64,000 bases of DNA, taken from Chitinophaga pinensis. Lineage in GTDB: Bacteria > Bacteroidota > Bacteroidia > Chitinophagales > Chitinophagaceae. The DNA lies in assembly GCA_945865645.1 (NCBI GenBank), contig CAMBEI010000004.1:16664-80663 (forward strand), read 5' to 3'. This document shows, in pieces, positions 46,877 through 56,383 of this stretch. The notes beneath the pieces were generated by a model. It had not been told where the DNA came from and ran no database searches. It saw only the letters and a list, made by a program, of their open reading frames with translations. The position numbers and the translations under genes were made by a program. Numbering within the stretch: the stretch's first letter is position 1; every line of letters starts with the position of its first letter.

Positions 46877-48007
46877 ATGAGGCCCTTACAAATGGTTGAT
46901 ACCAAAACACAATACCGTAAAATTAAATCTGAAGTGGATGCTGCCGTTTTATCTGTAATGGAAAGCTCCATGTTTATAGGAGGTAAAGTAGTGAGTGAAT
47001 TTGCCGAAAACCTTGCTAAATACCATGGCAGCAAATATTGCATTACCTGTGCCAATGGAACCGATGCTTTACAAATTGCCATGATGGCCTTGGGTTTAAA
47101 GCCTGGAGATGAAGTTATTACTCCTTCTTTTACCTATATAGCTACAGTAGAAGTAGCGGCACTGCTAAACATTAAACCCATTTTTGTTGAAGTAAACGCA
47201 CAGACTTTTTGTATTGATCCCGAAGCCATTGAAAAAGCAATTACCCCAAAAACAAAAGCCATTATTCCGGTTCATTTATATGGCCATGCTGCCGATATGG
47301 AAAAAATAATGCTTATTGCCAAAAAATATAATTTAGTAGTAATTGAAGATAATGCCCAAGCTATTGGCTGCGATTACATTTTTGATGATGGTACCGTAAA
47401 AAAAACAGGGACCATTGGTGATATAGGTTGCACCTCTTTTTATCCTTCTAAAAACCTAGGTGCTTTTGGAGATGGAGGGGCTATATTTACAGATGATGAT
47501 GCGCTTGCTGATAAATTAAGAATGATCGCTTCTCATGGCCAGAGCAAGCGCTACTATCATGATGTAGTCGGTTGTAACTCTCGGCTAGATGCTATACAGG
47601 CCGCAATTTTAAATATAAAGCTTACCCATTTAGATGCATACATTGCCGCTCGCAGAAAAGCAGCTGATTTTTACGATAAAGCATTTGCAGGGAATAAGTC
47701 TATTATTACCCCCTATAGAGCAAGTAATAATAAACATGTATTTCATCAATACACTTTAACTTTAGCAGATATAAACCGAGATAAACTTAATCAATTTTTA
47801 ACTGATAATGGCGTACCTAACATGATTTATTATCCGGTGCCAGCTCACCGACAAAAGATGTTTGATGCTTTTGGCGGTAAAGAATATAATTTATTGGTAA
47901 CAGACTGGTTAACAGAGCGGGTAATTTCGTTGCCTATTCACACAGAACTAGACGAAGAGCAACAAGAATTTATTGCAAATAAAGTTTTAGAATTCATAAA
48001 TCGTTAA
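46877..48007 (+). CDS. DegT/DnrJ/EryC1 family sugar aminotransferase
   Basis: 376 residues. CANGTDALQIAMMALGLKPGDEVITPSFTYIATVEVAALLNIKPIFVEV, the PLP Asp in VIEDNAQAIG and Lys in CTSFYPSKNLGAFGDGGAIFT define the family. It transaminates a nucleotide-linked keto sugar for surface polysaccharide. Closest in pattern to Wbp/Per-type UDP-sugar aminotransferases; the exact substrate is not readable. First of seven genes tightly spaced on the plus strand to 53548. Confidence 0.93.
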   Translation: MRPLQMVDTKTQYRKIKSEVDAAVLSVMESSMFIGGKVVSEFAENLAKYHGSKYCITCANGTDALQIAMMALGLKPGDEVITPSFTYIATVEVAALLNIKPIFVEVNAQTFCIDPEAIEKAITPKTKAIIPVHLYGHAADMEKIMLIAKKYNLVVIEDNAQAIGCDYIFDDGTVKKTGTIGDIGCTSFYPSKNLGAFGDGGAIFTDDDALADKLRMIASHGQSKRYYHDVVGCNSRLDAIQAAILNIKLTHLDAYIAARRKAADFYDKAFAGNKSIITPYRASNNKHVFHQYTLTLADINRDKLNQFLTDNGVPNMIYYPVPAHRQKMFDAFGGKEYNLLVTDWLTERVISLPIHTELDEEQQEFIANKVLEFINR

Positions 48008-48025
48008 CAAATAAGAACCAACTAA

Positions 48026-49339
48026 ATGAAAATTGCAGTTATTGGAACAGGCTATGTTGGTTTAGTAACAGGTACTTGCTTTGCCGAAACGGGCAATAAA
48101 GTGACCTGTGTAGACATAGATGTAAATAAAATAAATAAACTTAACTTAGGCAAACTAACGATATACGAACCTGGGCTTGAAAAGTTATTTTTGCGAAACC
48201 AAAAAGAAGGTCGTCTTCATTTTACAACTAACTTAACAGACGCTTTAGAAGATGTACAAATTATTTTTTTGGCCCTCCCAACCCCACCAGGAGAAGATGG
48301 AAGTGCCGATTTAAAATACATTTTAGGCGTAGCCGATGACTTGGGGAAAATAATTTCGAATTATGTAATTGTTGTAGATAAAAGTACAGTACCAGTTGGC
48401 ACAGCTGAAAAAGTTTATACAGCCATTTCAAAAAATGCAAGCATAGATTTTGATGTAGTTTCTAATCCCGAGTTTTTGAGAGAAGGCGTTGCAGTAGATG
48501 ATTTTATGAAACCAGACAGGGTTGTTATTGGAACAAGATCTGAAAGAGCTAAAAAAATATTAAACGATTTATATCTTCCTTTTGTACGCCAAGGTAATCC
48601 TATAATATATATGGATGAAAAAAGCGCTGAACTTACTAAGTATGCAGCTAATGCCTTTTTGGCTACTAAAATCACTTTCATGAATGAGATTTCAAATCTC
48701 TGCGAATTGTTAGGAGCAGATGTAGATATGGTTCGTAAAGGCATAGGAAGTGATGAACGAATAGGAAGAAGATTTTTATTTTCTGGCATTGGATATGGAG
48801 GTAGTTGTTTTCCTAAAGATGTGCAGGCTCTTGCCAAATCATCAGACGATGTGAACTATGATTTTAAAATACTAGATGCTGTAATGGGGATAAATAAAAA
48901 ACAAAAACTACATTTAATTCCAAAAATAAAAGCCTATTTTAATAATAATTTAAAGGGTAAAAAAATAGCCATCTGGGGCTTAGCTTTTAAGCCAAATACT
49001 GATGATATTAGAGAGGCTCCAGCCTTAGCCATTATTGATGCATTACTTGCAGAAGATGCGATTGTTTGTGTATATGATCCCGAAGCTATGAATAATGCTA
49101 AAGTAATTTATGCAGATAAAATAATTTTTACCGAAAGACAATACGATGCGCTAACAGACGCTGATGCTTTAGTGATTGCAACAGAATGGAGTGAGTTTAG
49201 AACACCTGATTTTAATAACATGATTTCCTTGCTAAAAAATAAAGTGATTTTTGATGGCAGAAATCTTTTTGATTTAAATAAAATGGAAGAATTAGGATTT
49301 CATTATGAGAGTGTGGGAAGAAAACCCATCAAACCTTAA
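48026..49339 (+). CDS. ugd: UDP-glucose 6-dehydrogenase
   Basis: 437 residues. NAD site GTGYVGLVTGTCFAETGNKV, PTPPGEDGSADLKYI, VDKSTVPVGT, and the catalytic Cys in GYGGSCFPKDVQAL. C-terminal domain WGLAFKPNTDDIREAPAL. Oxidises UDP-glucose to UDP-glucuronate, the substrate of the next enzyme, 25 bases downstream. Confidence 0.95.
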   Translation: MKIAVIGTGYVGLVTGTCFAETGNKVTCVDIDVNKINKLNLGKLTIYEPGLEKLFLRNQKEGRLHFTTNLTDALEDVQIIFLALPTPPGEDGSADLKYILGVADDLGKIISNYVIVVDKSTVPVGTAEKVYTAISKNASIDFDVVSNPEFLREGVAVDDFMKPDRVVIGTRSERAKKILNDLYLPFVRQGNPIIYMDEKSAELTKYAANAFLATKITFMNEISNLCELLGADVDMVRKGIGSDERIGRRFLFSGIGYGGSCFPKDVQALAKSSDDVNYDFKILDAVMGINKKQKLHLIPKIKAYFNNNLKGKKIAIWGLAFKPNTDDIREAPALAIIDALLAEDAIVCVYDPEAMNNAKVIYADKIIFTERQYDALTDADALVIATEWSEFRTPDFNNMISLLKNKVIFDGRNLFDLNKMEELGFHYESVGRKPIKP

Positions 49340-49363
49340 ACTTATAATCTTTTAAACTGTAAA

Positions 49364-50347
49364 GTGGCAACAAAAAAAGTTTTAATTACAGGAGCAGCTG
49401 GATTTTTAGGATCACATCTTTGCGACCGTTTTATTAAGGAAGGGTTTCAGGTAATGGCTATGGATAATCTTATTACTGGCGATTTAAAAAATATTGAACA
49501 TCTTTTTAAATTAAAAGAGTTTGAGTTTTATCACCACGATGTTTCAAAATTTATTCACGTTACTGGAAACCTCGATTATATTTTACACTTTGCCTCTCCC
49601 GCTAGTCCAATTGATTATTTAAAAATACCCATACAAACTTTAAAAGTTAGTTCCTTAGGTACGCATAACTGTTTAGGATTAGCAAAAGTAAAAAATGCAC
49701 GGATACTAGTTGCTTCTACAAGTGAAGTGTATGGCGATCCTCTGGTGCATCCTCAAACCGAAGATTATTGGGGTAATGTAAATCCAGTTGGCCCACGTGG
49801 CGTATACGACGAAGCTAAACGCTTTATGGAGGCCATTACTATGGCTTATCATACATTTCATCAAGTTGAAACCAGAATTATCAGAATATTTAATACCTAT
49901 GGGCCACGAATGCGATTGAATGATGGACGTGCATTGCCTGCATTTATCGGCCAAGCACTTCGCGGCGAAGACCTTACCGTTTTTGGTGATGGTAGCCAAA
50001 CTCGTAGTTTTTGTTATGTAGATGATTTGGTTGAAGGTATTTACCGGTTGTTGTTGAGTGATTATGCCCAGCCTGTTAACATAGGAAACCCTGACGAGAT
50101 TTCTTTGTTAAATTTTGCAGAAGAAATAATAAAAATAACTGGCACAACACAAAAAATTATTTTTAAAGCCCTTCCAACAGATGATCCTAAACAGCGCCAA
50201 CCAGATATTACAAAAGCTAAGGCATTATTAAATTGGACACCTAAAGTATCGAGAGCAGAAGGATTGAAAATTACTTATAAATATTTTAAAGCCTTACCAA
50301 AAGAAGATCTCCATAAATTGCCAAAAGAATTTGAAATAAAAAATTAA
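49364..50347 (+). CDS. UDP-glucuronate decarboxylase (UDP-xylose synthase)
   Basis: 327 residues with a GTG start. Extended [20 protein letters not shown] motif, [19 protein letters not shown] ([15 protein letters not shown]), [14 protein letters not shown], catalytic Tyr-Lys in [21 protein letters not shown] and [15 protein letters not shown] are the UXS hallmarks. With the preceding dehydrogenase it makes UDP-xylose from UDP-glucose. Confidence 0.94.
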   Translation: MATKKVLITGAAGFLGSHLCDRFIKEGFQVMAMDNLITGDLKNIEHLFKLKEFEFYHHDVSKFIHVTGNLDYILHFASPASPIDYLKIPIQTLKVSSLGTHNCLGLAKVKNARILVASTSEVYGDPLVHPQTEDYWGNVNPVGPRGVYDEAKRFMEAITMAYHTFHQVETRIIRIFNTYGPRMRLNDGRALPAFIGQALRGEDLTVFGDGSQTRSFCYVDDLVEGIYRLLLSDYAQPVNIGNPDEISLLNFAEEIIKITGTTQKIIFKALPTDDPKQRQPDITKAKALLNWTPKVSRAEGLKITYKYFKALPKEDLHKLPKEFEIKN

Positions 50348-50371
50348 TTACCAATTATTAATTATTTTTTT

Positions 50372-51661
50372 ATGTACCAGGACTTATTAGAAAAGAAAAA
50401 AATATTAGCCGTAATTGGCCTTGGATATGCGGGGTTGCCCATTGCTTTGGAATTTGCAAAAAAAATTAAAGTAATTGGTTTTGATATTAATGCGGAGCGT
50501 ATAAATATGATGCGCAATAAAATTGACCCCAGCCAAGAACTGGGAACGTCGGACTTTGAAGGCTGCGAGATTGAATTTACCGATGACCTAGATGTTTTAC
50601 GGAAAGCAAACTTTTTTATTGTTGCAGTTCCTACGCCTGTTGACGAGCACAATGTACCTAATTTAATTCCAGTAACACAGGCCAGTGAAAGCATTGGTAA
50701 AGTAATTAAAAAAGGCGATTATGTAGTTTATGAAAGCACCGTTTATCCGGGATGTACCGAAGAAGATTGTGTGCCTATAATTGAAAAATTATCAGGTTTA
50801 AAAATGACCGACGATTATATGATTGGCTATTCGCCCGAAAGAATTAATCCGGGAGATAAGGAACATACCATTAGCACGATTATAAAAGTAGTGAGTGGAT
50901 GCTGTACCAAAAGCTTGGATACTATTGCCCAAGTGTATGAGCTGGTAGTTAAAGCAGGTGTTTACAAAGCTTCTTCCATTAAGGTGGCAGAAGCTGCAAA
51001 AATTATTGAAAATACACAACGCGATCTTAATATTGCATTGATGAACGAACTCTCCATCATCTTTGATAAAATGAATATTAATACCTATGAAGTACTGGAA
51101 GCAGCGGGCACTAAATGGAATTTTTTGAGATTTCAACCGGGACTTGCTGGAGGACATTGTATTAGTGATGATCCATATTACCTTACGTACAAATCAAAAA
51201 AAATAGGCTATGATTCGCAGGTAATTTTAGCCGGCCGTTATATTAATGATGCCATGGCGGCACATGTGGCTCGAAAAATATTACAGCACATTATTGAAAC
51301 CAATGGCAATGTAAAAGAGGCTAAAATTTTGGTAATGGGTGCCACATTTAAAGAGAATGTAAGTGATATCAGAAACAGTAAAGTTGCTGATGTTATTAAA
51401 GAACTTAAATCCTTTTCCTTAAATGTACATATTTCAGATCCTTATGCCAACAGTAAAGAACTAAAGTATGAATATGGATTTGAATTAACGCCTGAAATAG
51501 CCAATGATTACGATGCTGTTTTAGTAGCTGTTTCGCATGATAATTATAAAAATTTAGATGAGGTTTATTTTGCATCTATCACCAAAAAAAATGGATTAGT
51601 GGCTGATTTAAAAGGTATATATCGAAACAAAATAACATCAAGAAAATATTGGAGCTTATAA
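50372..51661 (+). CDS. WbpA/TviB-type UDP-HexNAc 6-dehydrogenase
   Basis: 429 residues. NAD site AVIGLGYAGLPIALEFAKKIKVIGFDINAERI, VAVPTPVDEHNVPNL, ESTVYPGCTEEDCVPI, GYSPERINPGDKEHT, and catalytic Cys in GLAGGHCISDDPYYLTYKSK. The GHCI and TYKS patterns mark dehydrogenases of UDP-GlcNAc or UDP-GalNAc (Vi-antigen TviB type) rather than Ugd. Normally paired with a TviC/WbpP 4-epimerase; here the next gene is a truncated copy of one. Confidence 0.92.
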   Translation: MYQDLLEKKKILAVIGLGYAGLPIALEFAKKIKVIGFDINAERINMMRNKIDPSQELGTSDFEGCEIEFTDDLDVLRKANFFIVAVPTPVDEHNVPNLIPVTQASESIGKVIKKGDYVVYESTVYPGCTEEDCVPIIEKLSGLKMTDDYMIGYSPERINPGDKEHTISTIIKVVSGCCTKSLDTIAQVYELVVKAGVYKASSIKVAEAAKIIENTQRDLNIALMNELSIIFDKMNINTYEVLEAAGTKWNFLRFQPGLAGGHCISDDPYYLTYKSKKIGYDSQVILAGRYINDAMAAHVARKILQHIIETNGNVKEAKILVMGATFKENVSDIRNSKVADVIKELKSFSLNVHISDPYANSKELKYEYGFELTPEIANDYDAVLVAVSHDNYKNLDEVYFASITKKNGLVADLKGIYRNKITSRKYWSL

Positions 51662-51731
51662 TAAAATGTTCACCCCTATTGTAAAAAAGATAGAATTGAA
51701 ATAGGGAGCAAAAAATTGAAGGAATAACATT

Positions 51732-52067
51732 ATGAGTAATATATTTAATACCAAAGATTTAAGTAACGACTCCTTTTTAATAATAGGAGGTGCGGGATTT
51801 ATTTATAGCCACATTGCCGAGTACTTATTAAAACAAGGTGCTAAAAAAGTAAGGGTGTTGGATAATTTAGAAAAAGGATTTCAATCTAATCTAGATATAC
51901 TACAAAAGTTTAGTAAGTTTGAATTTATAGAAGATGGCATTAGAAATATAGACACTTGCCAGCAGGCTATTATAAGAATAGATTATGTGAATCACCAGGT
52001 TGCGTTAGGCTCGGTACCTAGAAGTATTAAAGATTCTGTTTATTTTAACGAATTTATTGTTAACTGA
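51732..52067 (+). pseudogene. truncated TviC/WbpP-type UDP-HexNAc 4-epimerase
   Basis: 111 codons. FLIIGGAGFIYSHIAEYLLKQGAKKVRVLDNLEKG is an SDR epimerase NAD site, but the invariant third Gly of GxxGxxG is Tyr (GFIYSH for GFIGSH). DYVNHQVALGSVPRSIKDS matches the substrate-side VxHQAALGSVPRSI motif. It then stops; the ~200 residues with Tyr-x3-Lys are absent and only 58 bases separate it from rfbC. An internal deletion has joined the start to a near stop. Very likely non-functional. Confidence 0.8.
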
Positions 52068-52125
52068 TTTTAAGTAAGAATTTTGCATATAAAATGATTT
52101 AAGCAATTAAAAATCTTTCATAGAT

Positions 52126-52686
52126 ATGACATTTATAAAAACAGAATTTCCAAGTCTAATCGTTGTTGAACCAACTGTATATAAAGATAGCCGGGGGTAT
52201 TTCTTTGAGAGTTACAGTGAAAATAATTTTAAGGCAGAGGGTATTGATATTAAGTTTGTGCAGGACAATCAATCAAAATCTGGTTATGGCGTAATACGAG
52301 GATTACATTACCAATTAGGACCTTATGCACAAACAAAACTTATTAGGGTATTGAGTGGTAAGATACTAGATATAGCCGTTGATATAAGAAAAGGATCTTC
52401 TAGTTTTGGCAAAGTTTTTTCTATTGAATTATCAGCAGAAAATAACAAACAGTTATTTATACCAAAAGGATTTGCCCATGGGTTTTCGGTACTAAGCGAA
52501 ACTGCTGAAGTGATTTATAAATGTGATGCATTTTATCATGAAGAGGCTGAAGCAGGAATTAGTTACAATGATGCAACCTTGCAGATAGACTGGAAAATAC
52601 CTAAAGAAAAGGCGCTTATTTCTGATAAGGATTTGCAGCATCCCTCTTTTTTAAATTGTCTAAATAATTTTGTATTTGAACAATAA
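52126..52686 (+). CDS. rfbC: dTDP-4-dehydrorhamnose 3,5-epimerase
   Basis: 186 residues, full length. VEPTVYKDSRGYFFESYSENNF, VQDNQSKSGYGVIRGLHYQ with catalytic His, GKILDIAVDIRKGSSSFGK, IPKGFAHGFSVLSETAEVIYKCD. Third step of dTDP-L-rhamnose synthesis. Stop and rfbD start are 1 base apart. Confidence 0.96.
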   Translation: MTFIKTEFPSLIVVEPTVYKDSRGYFFESYSENNFKAEGIDIKFVQDNQSKSGYGVIRGLHYQLGPYAQTKLIRVLSGKILDIAVDIRKGSSSFGKVFSIELSAENNKQLFIPKGFAHGFSVLSETAEVIYKCDAFYHEEAEAGISYNDATLQIDWKIPKEKALISDKDLQHPSFLNCLNNFVFEQ

Positions 52687-52687
52687 T

Positions 52688-53548
52688 ATGCAAACAATTT
52701 TAGTAACAGGAGCAAATGGACAACTGGGTAATGAACTAAAAGTTATTGCCAAAAATTACCTGAATTATAAATTTCTTTTTGTTTCAAAAGAGGAATTAGC
52801 CATTGAAAATACAGAGGCAGTAAAAGAATTTTTTACGACACACCTAATTAACTATTGCATTAATTGTGCAGCATATACAGCCGTTGATAAAGCCGAATTA
52901 GAAAAGGAAAATGCTTTTTTAATTAATGCAGTTGCAGTTTCAACACTTGCTAAAATTTGTGCGCTAAGCAATACGCAACTAATTCATATTTCTACAGATT
53001 ATGTTTTTGATGGCACTTCTACACAACCTTATAAAGAAACAGATAAACCTTCTCCGGTAAGCTTATATGGCCAATCTAAATTACAGGGAGAGACCTTGGC
53101 TTTGCAGTACTGTTCATCTGTAATAATTATCCGTACTTCTTGGCTATATTCTTCCTTTAGAAACAATTTTGTAAAAACGATGTTGCGATTAATGAAAGAA
53201 AAAGAATTCATCAATGTAGTGAGTGATCAGATTGGCTGCCCAACCTATGCTGCGGATCTTGCTTTGGCCATTATGCAAATTATTGTATCAAAAAAGAGCA
53301 ATACTAATCCAGGAATTTACCACTATTCAAATGCAGGAATTACTACCTGGCATGAATTTGCTATGGCTATAAAAAAAATAGCAGGCAGCCCATGTATTAT
53401 TAACCCTATCAACACAGCGCAATATCCAACAGCTGCAAAACGTCCTAAATATTCTATTTTGGATAACACAAAAATAAGAGAAGTATTTCCTATAATAATT
53501 CCAGCATGGGAAGATAGTTTACTAAAATGTTTACACTTGCTTGCATAA
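52688..53548 (+). CDS. rfbD: dTDP-4-dehydrorhamnose reductase
   Basis: 286 residues from the ATG at 52688 (MQTILVTGANGQLGNELK); an in-frame TTG at 52670 inside rfbC is rejected. SDR with NCAAYTAVDKAELEKENAFLINA, ISTDYVFDGTSTQPYKETDKPSPVSLYGQSKLQGE holding Tyr-x3-Lys, and IIRTSWLYSSFRNNFVKTM. Last step to dTDP-L-rhamnose. rfbA and rfbB, making the precursor, are not in this window. Confidence 0.95.
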   Translation: MQTILVTGANGQLGNELKVIAKNYLNYKFLFVSKEELAIENTEAVKEFFTTHLINYCINCAAYTAVDKAELEKENAFLINAVAVSTLAKICALSNTQLIHISTDYVFDGTSTQPYKETDKPSPVSLYGQSKLQGETLALQYCSSVIIIRTSWLYSSFRNNFVKTMLRLMKEKEFINVVSDQIGCPTYAADLALAIMQIIVSKKSNTNPGIYHYSNAGITTWHEFAMAIKKIAGSPCIINPINTAQYPTAAKRPKYSILDNTKIREVFPIIIPAWEDSLLKCLHLLA

Positions 53549-53586
53549 AAAAACATCCACCTACTGGCAGATGATTTAACTAATGT

Positions 53587-54936
53587 TTAAATTGACTTAC
53601 TTTTCAATTTAAAAGACTCCATAAATTTAGTAGTAAAATTCCCTTTTCTAAAATTTTCATCTTGCATTAATTGCTGATGAAAAGGGATTGTAGTTTTAAT
53701 TCCTTCAATTACATATTCGCTTAAAGCCCTGCTCATGGTATTAATAGCTTCTTCGCGGGTTTGGGCAATGGCAATTAGTTTTCCAATCATACTATCGTAA
53801 TACGGCGGTATAACATATCCTGCATACACATGACTATCTACCCTTACCCCATGACCGCCTGGCTGATGCAGTACGGTTATTTTTCCTGGTGATGGCCTAA
53901 AGTCATTGTAGGGATCTTCGGCATTAATACGACATTCAATAGCGTGCATTTGTGGGTAATACGCTTCCCCTATAATTTTTTCGCCTGCTGCAATTTTTAT
54001 CTGTTCTTTAATTAAATCAAAATTAATTACTTCTTCAGTTACGCAATGCTCCACCTGAATTCGGGTATTCATTTCCATAAAATAAAAATTTCGGTGTTTA
54101 TCAACCAAAAACTCAACGGTACCTACACTTTCGTAATTAATTGCCTGTGCCGCTTTAATGGCGGCTTTACCCATTCTTTCTCTTAGCTCATCAGTCATAA
54201 ACGGAGAGGGTGATTCTTCAACCAACTTTTGATGTCGGCGTTGAATAGAACAATCTCTTTCGCTTAAGTGACAAATATTGCCATATTGATCTCCTGCAAT
54301 TTGTATTTCGATATGGCGTGGTTCTTCCACAAATTTTTCCATATAAATTCCATCATTTTTAAATGATGCGGCCGCTTCTGTTTTAGCATTTTCAAATGCT
54401 TTTTCAATTTCCGATTCTTCCCATACCACACGCATTCCTTTACCACCACCGCCGGCAGTAGCTTTTAAAATAACGGGATAACCCACTTCTTTAGCTGCGG
54501 TTTTTGCATGAGACACATTTTCTAAAAGCCCATCCACACCTGGCACTACCGGTACACCGGCTTTAATCATCGTATTTTTTGCTGTAATTTTATCTCCCAT
54601 GGAGTTAATCATATCTGGTGTAGGACCTATAAATTTAATACCATGATCGGCACAAATTTTTGCAAATTTCGCATTTTCGGCTAAAAAGCCATACCCCGGA
54701 TGAATTGCATCTGCATTGGTAATTTCAGCTGCAGCCATAATATGTGCCATGTTTAGATAACTGTCCATACTGGCCGGTTTACCAATGCAAACGGCTTCAT
54801 CTGCAAACTTTACATGTAAACTATCCTTATCGGCAGTAGAATAAACCGCTACTGTTTTAATACCCATTTCTCTACAGGTACGAATAATACGTAGGGCAAT
54901 TTCTCCACGATTGGCTATTAATATTTTTTTAAACAC
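53587..54936 (-). CDS. accC: acetyl-CoA carboxylase, biotin carboxylase subunit
   Basis: 449 residues. Begins [36 protein letters not shown]-grasp glycine loop [48 protein letters not shown] and [13 protein letters not shown] with catalytic Glu/Arg. Carboxylates biotin on AccB for malonyl-CoA. Follows accB by 71 bases on the same strand. Confidence 0.97.
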   Translation of the reverse strand: MFKKILIANRGEIALRIIRTCREMGIKTVAVYSTADKDSLHVKFADEAVCIGKPASMDSYLNMAHIMAAAEITNADAIHPGYGFLAENAKFAKICADHGIKFIGPTPDMINSMGDKITAKNTMIKAGVPVVPGVDGLLENVSHAKTAAKEVGYPVILKATAGGGGKGMRVVWEESEIEKAFENAKTEAAASFKNDGIYMEKFVEEPRHIEIQIAGDQYGNICHLSERDCSIQRRHQKLVEESPSPFMTDELRERMGKAAIKAAQAINYESVGTVEFLVDKHRNFYFMEMNTRIQVEHCVTEEVINFDLIKEQIKIAAGEKIIGEAYYPQMHAIECRINAEDPYNDFRPSPGKITVLHQPGGHGVRVDSHVYAGYVIPPYYDSMIGKLIAIAQTREEAINTMSRALSEYVIEGIKTTIPFHQQLMQDENFRKGNFTTKFMESFKLKSKSI

Positions 54937-55007
54937 AACGGTTGAATTAAAAATTAAGAATTAAAAATTCAGATACGAGAGGCTCGTCTTTATTTTTGAA
55001 TTTTAAA

Positions 55008-55472
55008 TTAAGAAGGATCTACCAAAAACAAAGGTTGGTCATACTCTACCGGACTAACATCTTCAACCAACACTTTTACAATTTTTCCTTTTACTTCACT
55101 TTCTATTTCGTTAAATAGCTTCATAGCTTCAATAATACAAACTACTTTACCTGTTGTAACCTCATCTCCAACGCTAGCAAAGATGGGTTTACCGGGACCG
55201 GCCTGACGGTAAAAAGTACCGATCATCGGGCTTTTTATTGTAATCAAATTATCGACTTTTTGGGCAGTTGGTGCGGCGGCAACAGGGGCAGCAACTAAGG
55301 GGGCAGCAGCAGGTGCTGGTGCATAAGAAGGTGCTCCTCCAGCAATAATATTTTGAACAGGGTCCTTTTTTTGCTTTACTGTAATTTTTACCCCTTCTTC
55401 CTCAATAGTAATTTCACCAATATTAGTTTTATTAATGAGCTTTACTAACTCTTGAATCTTCTTGATGTCCAT
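55008..55472 (-). CDS. accB: acetyl-CoA carboxylase biotin carboxyl carrier protein
   Basis: 154 residues: N-terminal helix IKKIQELVKLINKTNIGEITIEEEGVKI, Ala/Pro-rich linker (residues ~48-72), and biotinyl domain with IEAMKLFNEIES, the modified Lys at residue 118. Ends DQPLFLVDPS. Cotranscribed with accC. Confidence 0.97.
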   Translation of the reverse strand: MDIKKIQELVKLINKTNIGEITIEEEGVKITVKQKKDPVQNIIAGGAPSYAPAPAAAPLVAAPVAAAPTAQKVDNLITIKSPMIGTFYRQAGPGKPIFASVGDEVTTGKVVCIIEAMKLFNEIESEVKGKIVKVLVEDVSPVEYDQPLFLVDPS

Positions 55473-55574
55473 GATGATTATTTAAGTAGTTAATTAGTTT
55501 TGAAACGGGCTGCTAAGATAGGTGAACTATAATTATAATAGCAAGTAAAATTATAAAAAAAACGTAAAAAATGC

Positions 55575-55610
55575 CTTTTTTATGCCAAAAAAGGTCAAAA
55601 AAGGTCAATA
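55575..55610. repeat. A/T-tract inverted and direct repeats upstream of accB
   Basis: CCTTTTTT, a 5-base centre, AAAAAAGG, then a second AAAAAAGGTC copy, about 100-140 bases before accB. Could be an operator or slippage-prone tract. Confidence 0.35.
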
Positions 55611-55641
55611 TTTGACTAAATTAGCCAAATATTATTATTAT

Positions 55642-55680
55642 TAAAAATGGGTAAATACAGACTGTATTTACCCATTTTTA
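55642..55680 (-). terminator. efp terminator
   Basis: 19-base arms 55642-55660 and 55662-55680 are exact reverse complements, folding as a ~17-bp stem with a small loop; T run on the minus strand 14 bases past the efp stop. Bidirectional in form. Confidence 0.85.
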
Positions 55681-55693
55681 ATAAAATACATTT

Positions 55694-56260
55694 TTATCCT
55701 TTTACTCTTTCTACATATTCGCCGGTTTTTGCGTTAACCCTAATTAACTCTCCTTCATTAACAAATAAAGGCACGTTTACGGTTGCTCCTGTTTCTACAG
55801 TTGCTGGTTTTAAGGTTCGCGTTGCAGTGTCGCCCTTCATACCTGGTTCGCTGTAAGTAACCAGTAAAACAATTTTGTCTGGCAGTTCAACCCCCATAGG
55901 CAAGTCGGTTTCACCATTAATTAAAACAGATACTTCTTGCCCGTCTTTTAAAAATCTTGGCGCATCAATCATAGCTTCAGCTACCGTAATCTGTTCAAAG
56001 GTTTCGGTATCCATAAAGCTGTAGCCAGTGTCGTCTTTATATAAATATTGGTATGGTTTTTTTTCAACCCTAACCGGAAAAATGTTTTCTCCACTATTCC
56101 AGGTTATTTCAATAGAACGATTGTTATCAACCCCTTTAAGTTTTGCCCAAACTTTGGCTGCTGCACGGGCTGTTTTATTTTGTCCAAATTCTATAACGGT
56201 GTACAGACTACCATCTACCTTAATGATTAACCCTGAACGTACATCTGCTGTTGTTGCCAT
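55694..56260 (-). CDS. efp: elongation factor P with noncanonical loop
   Basis: 188 residues, three OB/KOW-like domains: MATTADVRSGLIIKVDGSLYTVIEF, FPVRVEKKPYQYLYKDDTGYSFMDTETFEQI, GVELPDKIVLLVTYSEPGMKGDTATRTLKPATVETGATVNVPLFVNEGELIRVNAKTGEYVERV. EF-P relieves ribosome stalling at polyproline. The domain-I loop that usually reads KPGKG aligns without gaps to KTARA, placing Arg at the tip in place of the usual Lys and losing Pro and both Gly. No earP, epmA or ymfI is visible. Confidence 0.96.
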   Translation of the reverse strand: MATTADVRSGLIIKVDGSLYTVIEFGQNKTARAAAKVWAKLKGVDNNRSIEITWNSGENIFPVRVEKKPYQYLYKDDTGYSFMDTETFEQITVAEAMIDAPRFLKDGQEVSVLINGETDLPMGVELPDKIVLLVTYSEPGMKGDTATRTLKPATVETGATVNVPLFVNEGELIRVNAKTGEYVERVKG

Positions 56261-56298
56261 AATAAAATAATTTTACCCCGATACGTATCGGGAGGTTG

Positions 56299-56306
56299 CA
56301 AAAGTA
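56299..56306 (-). promoter_or_regulatory. -7 element TACTTTTG, efp promoter
   Basis: Matches TANNTTTG on the minus strand 38 bases before the efp ATG. Confidence 0.45.
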
Positions 56307-56383
56307 GGAATAGTAAGGCTAAATAAGAAATTCAGTATTAAATTACATTTTATCCATTAACAAACTAATATCAATCAAAGTGA

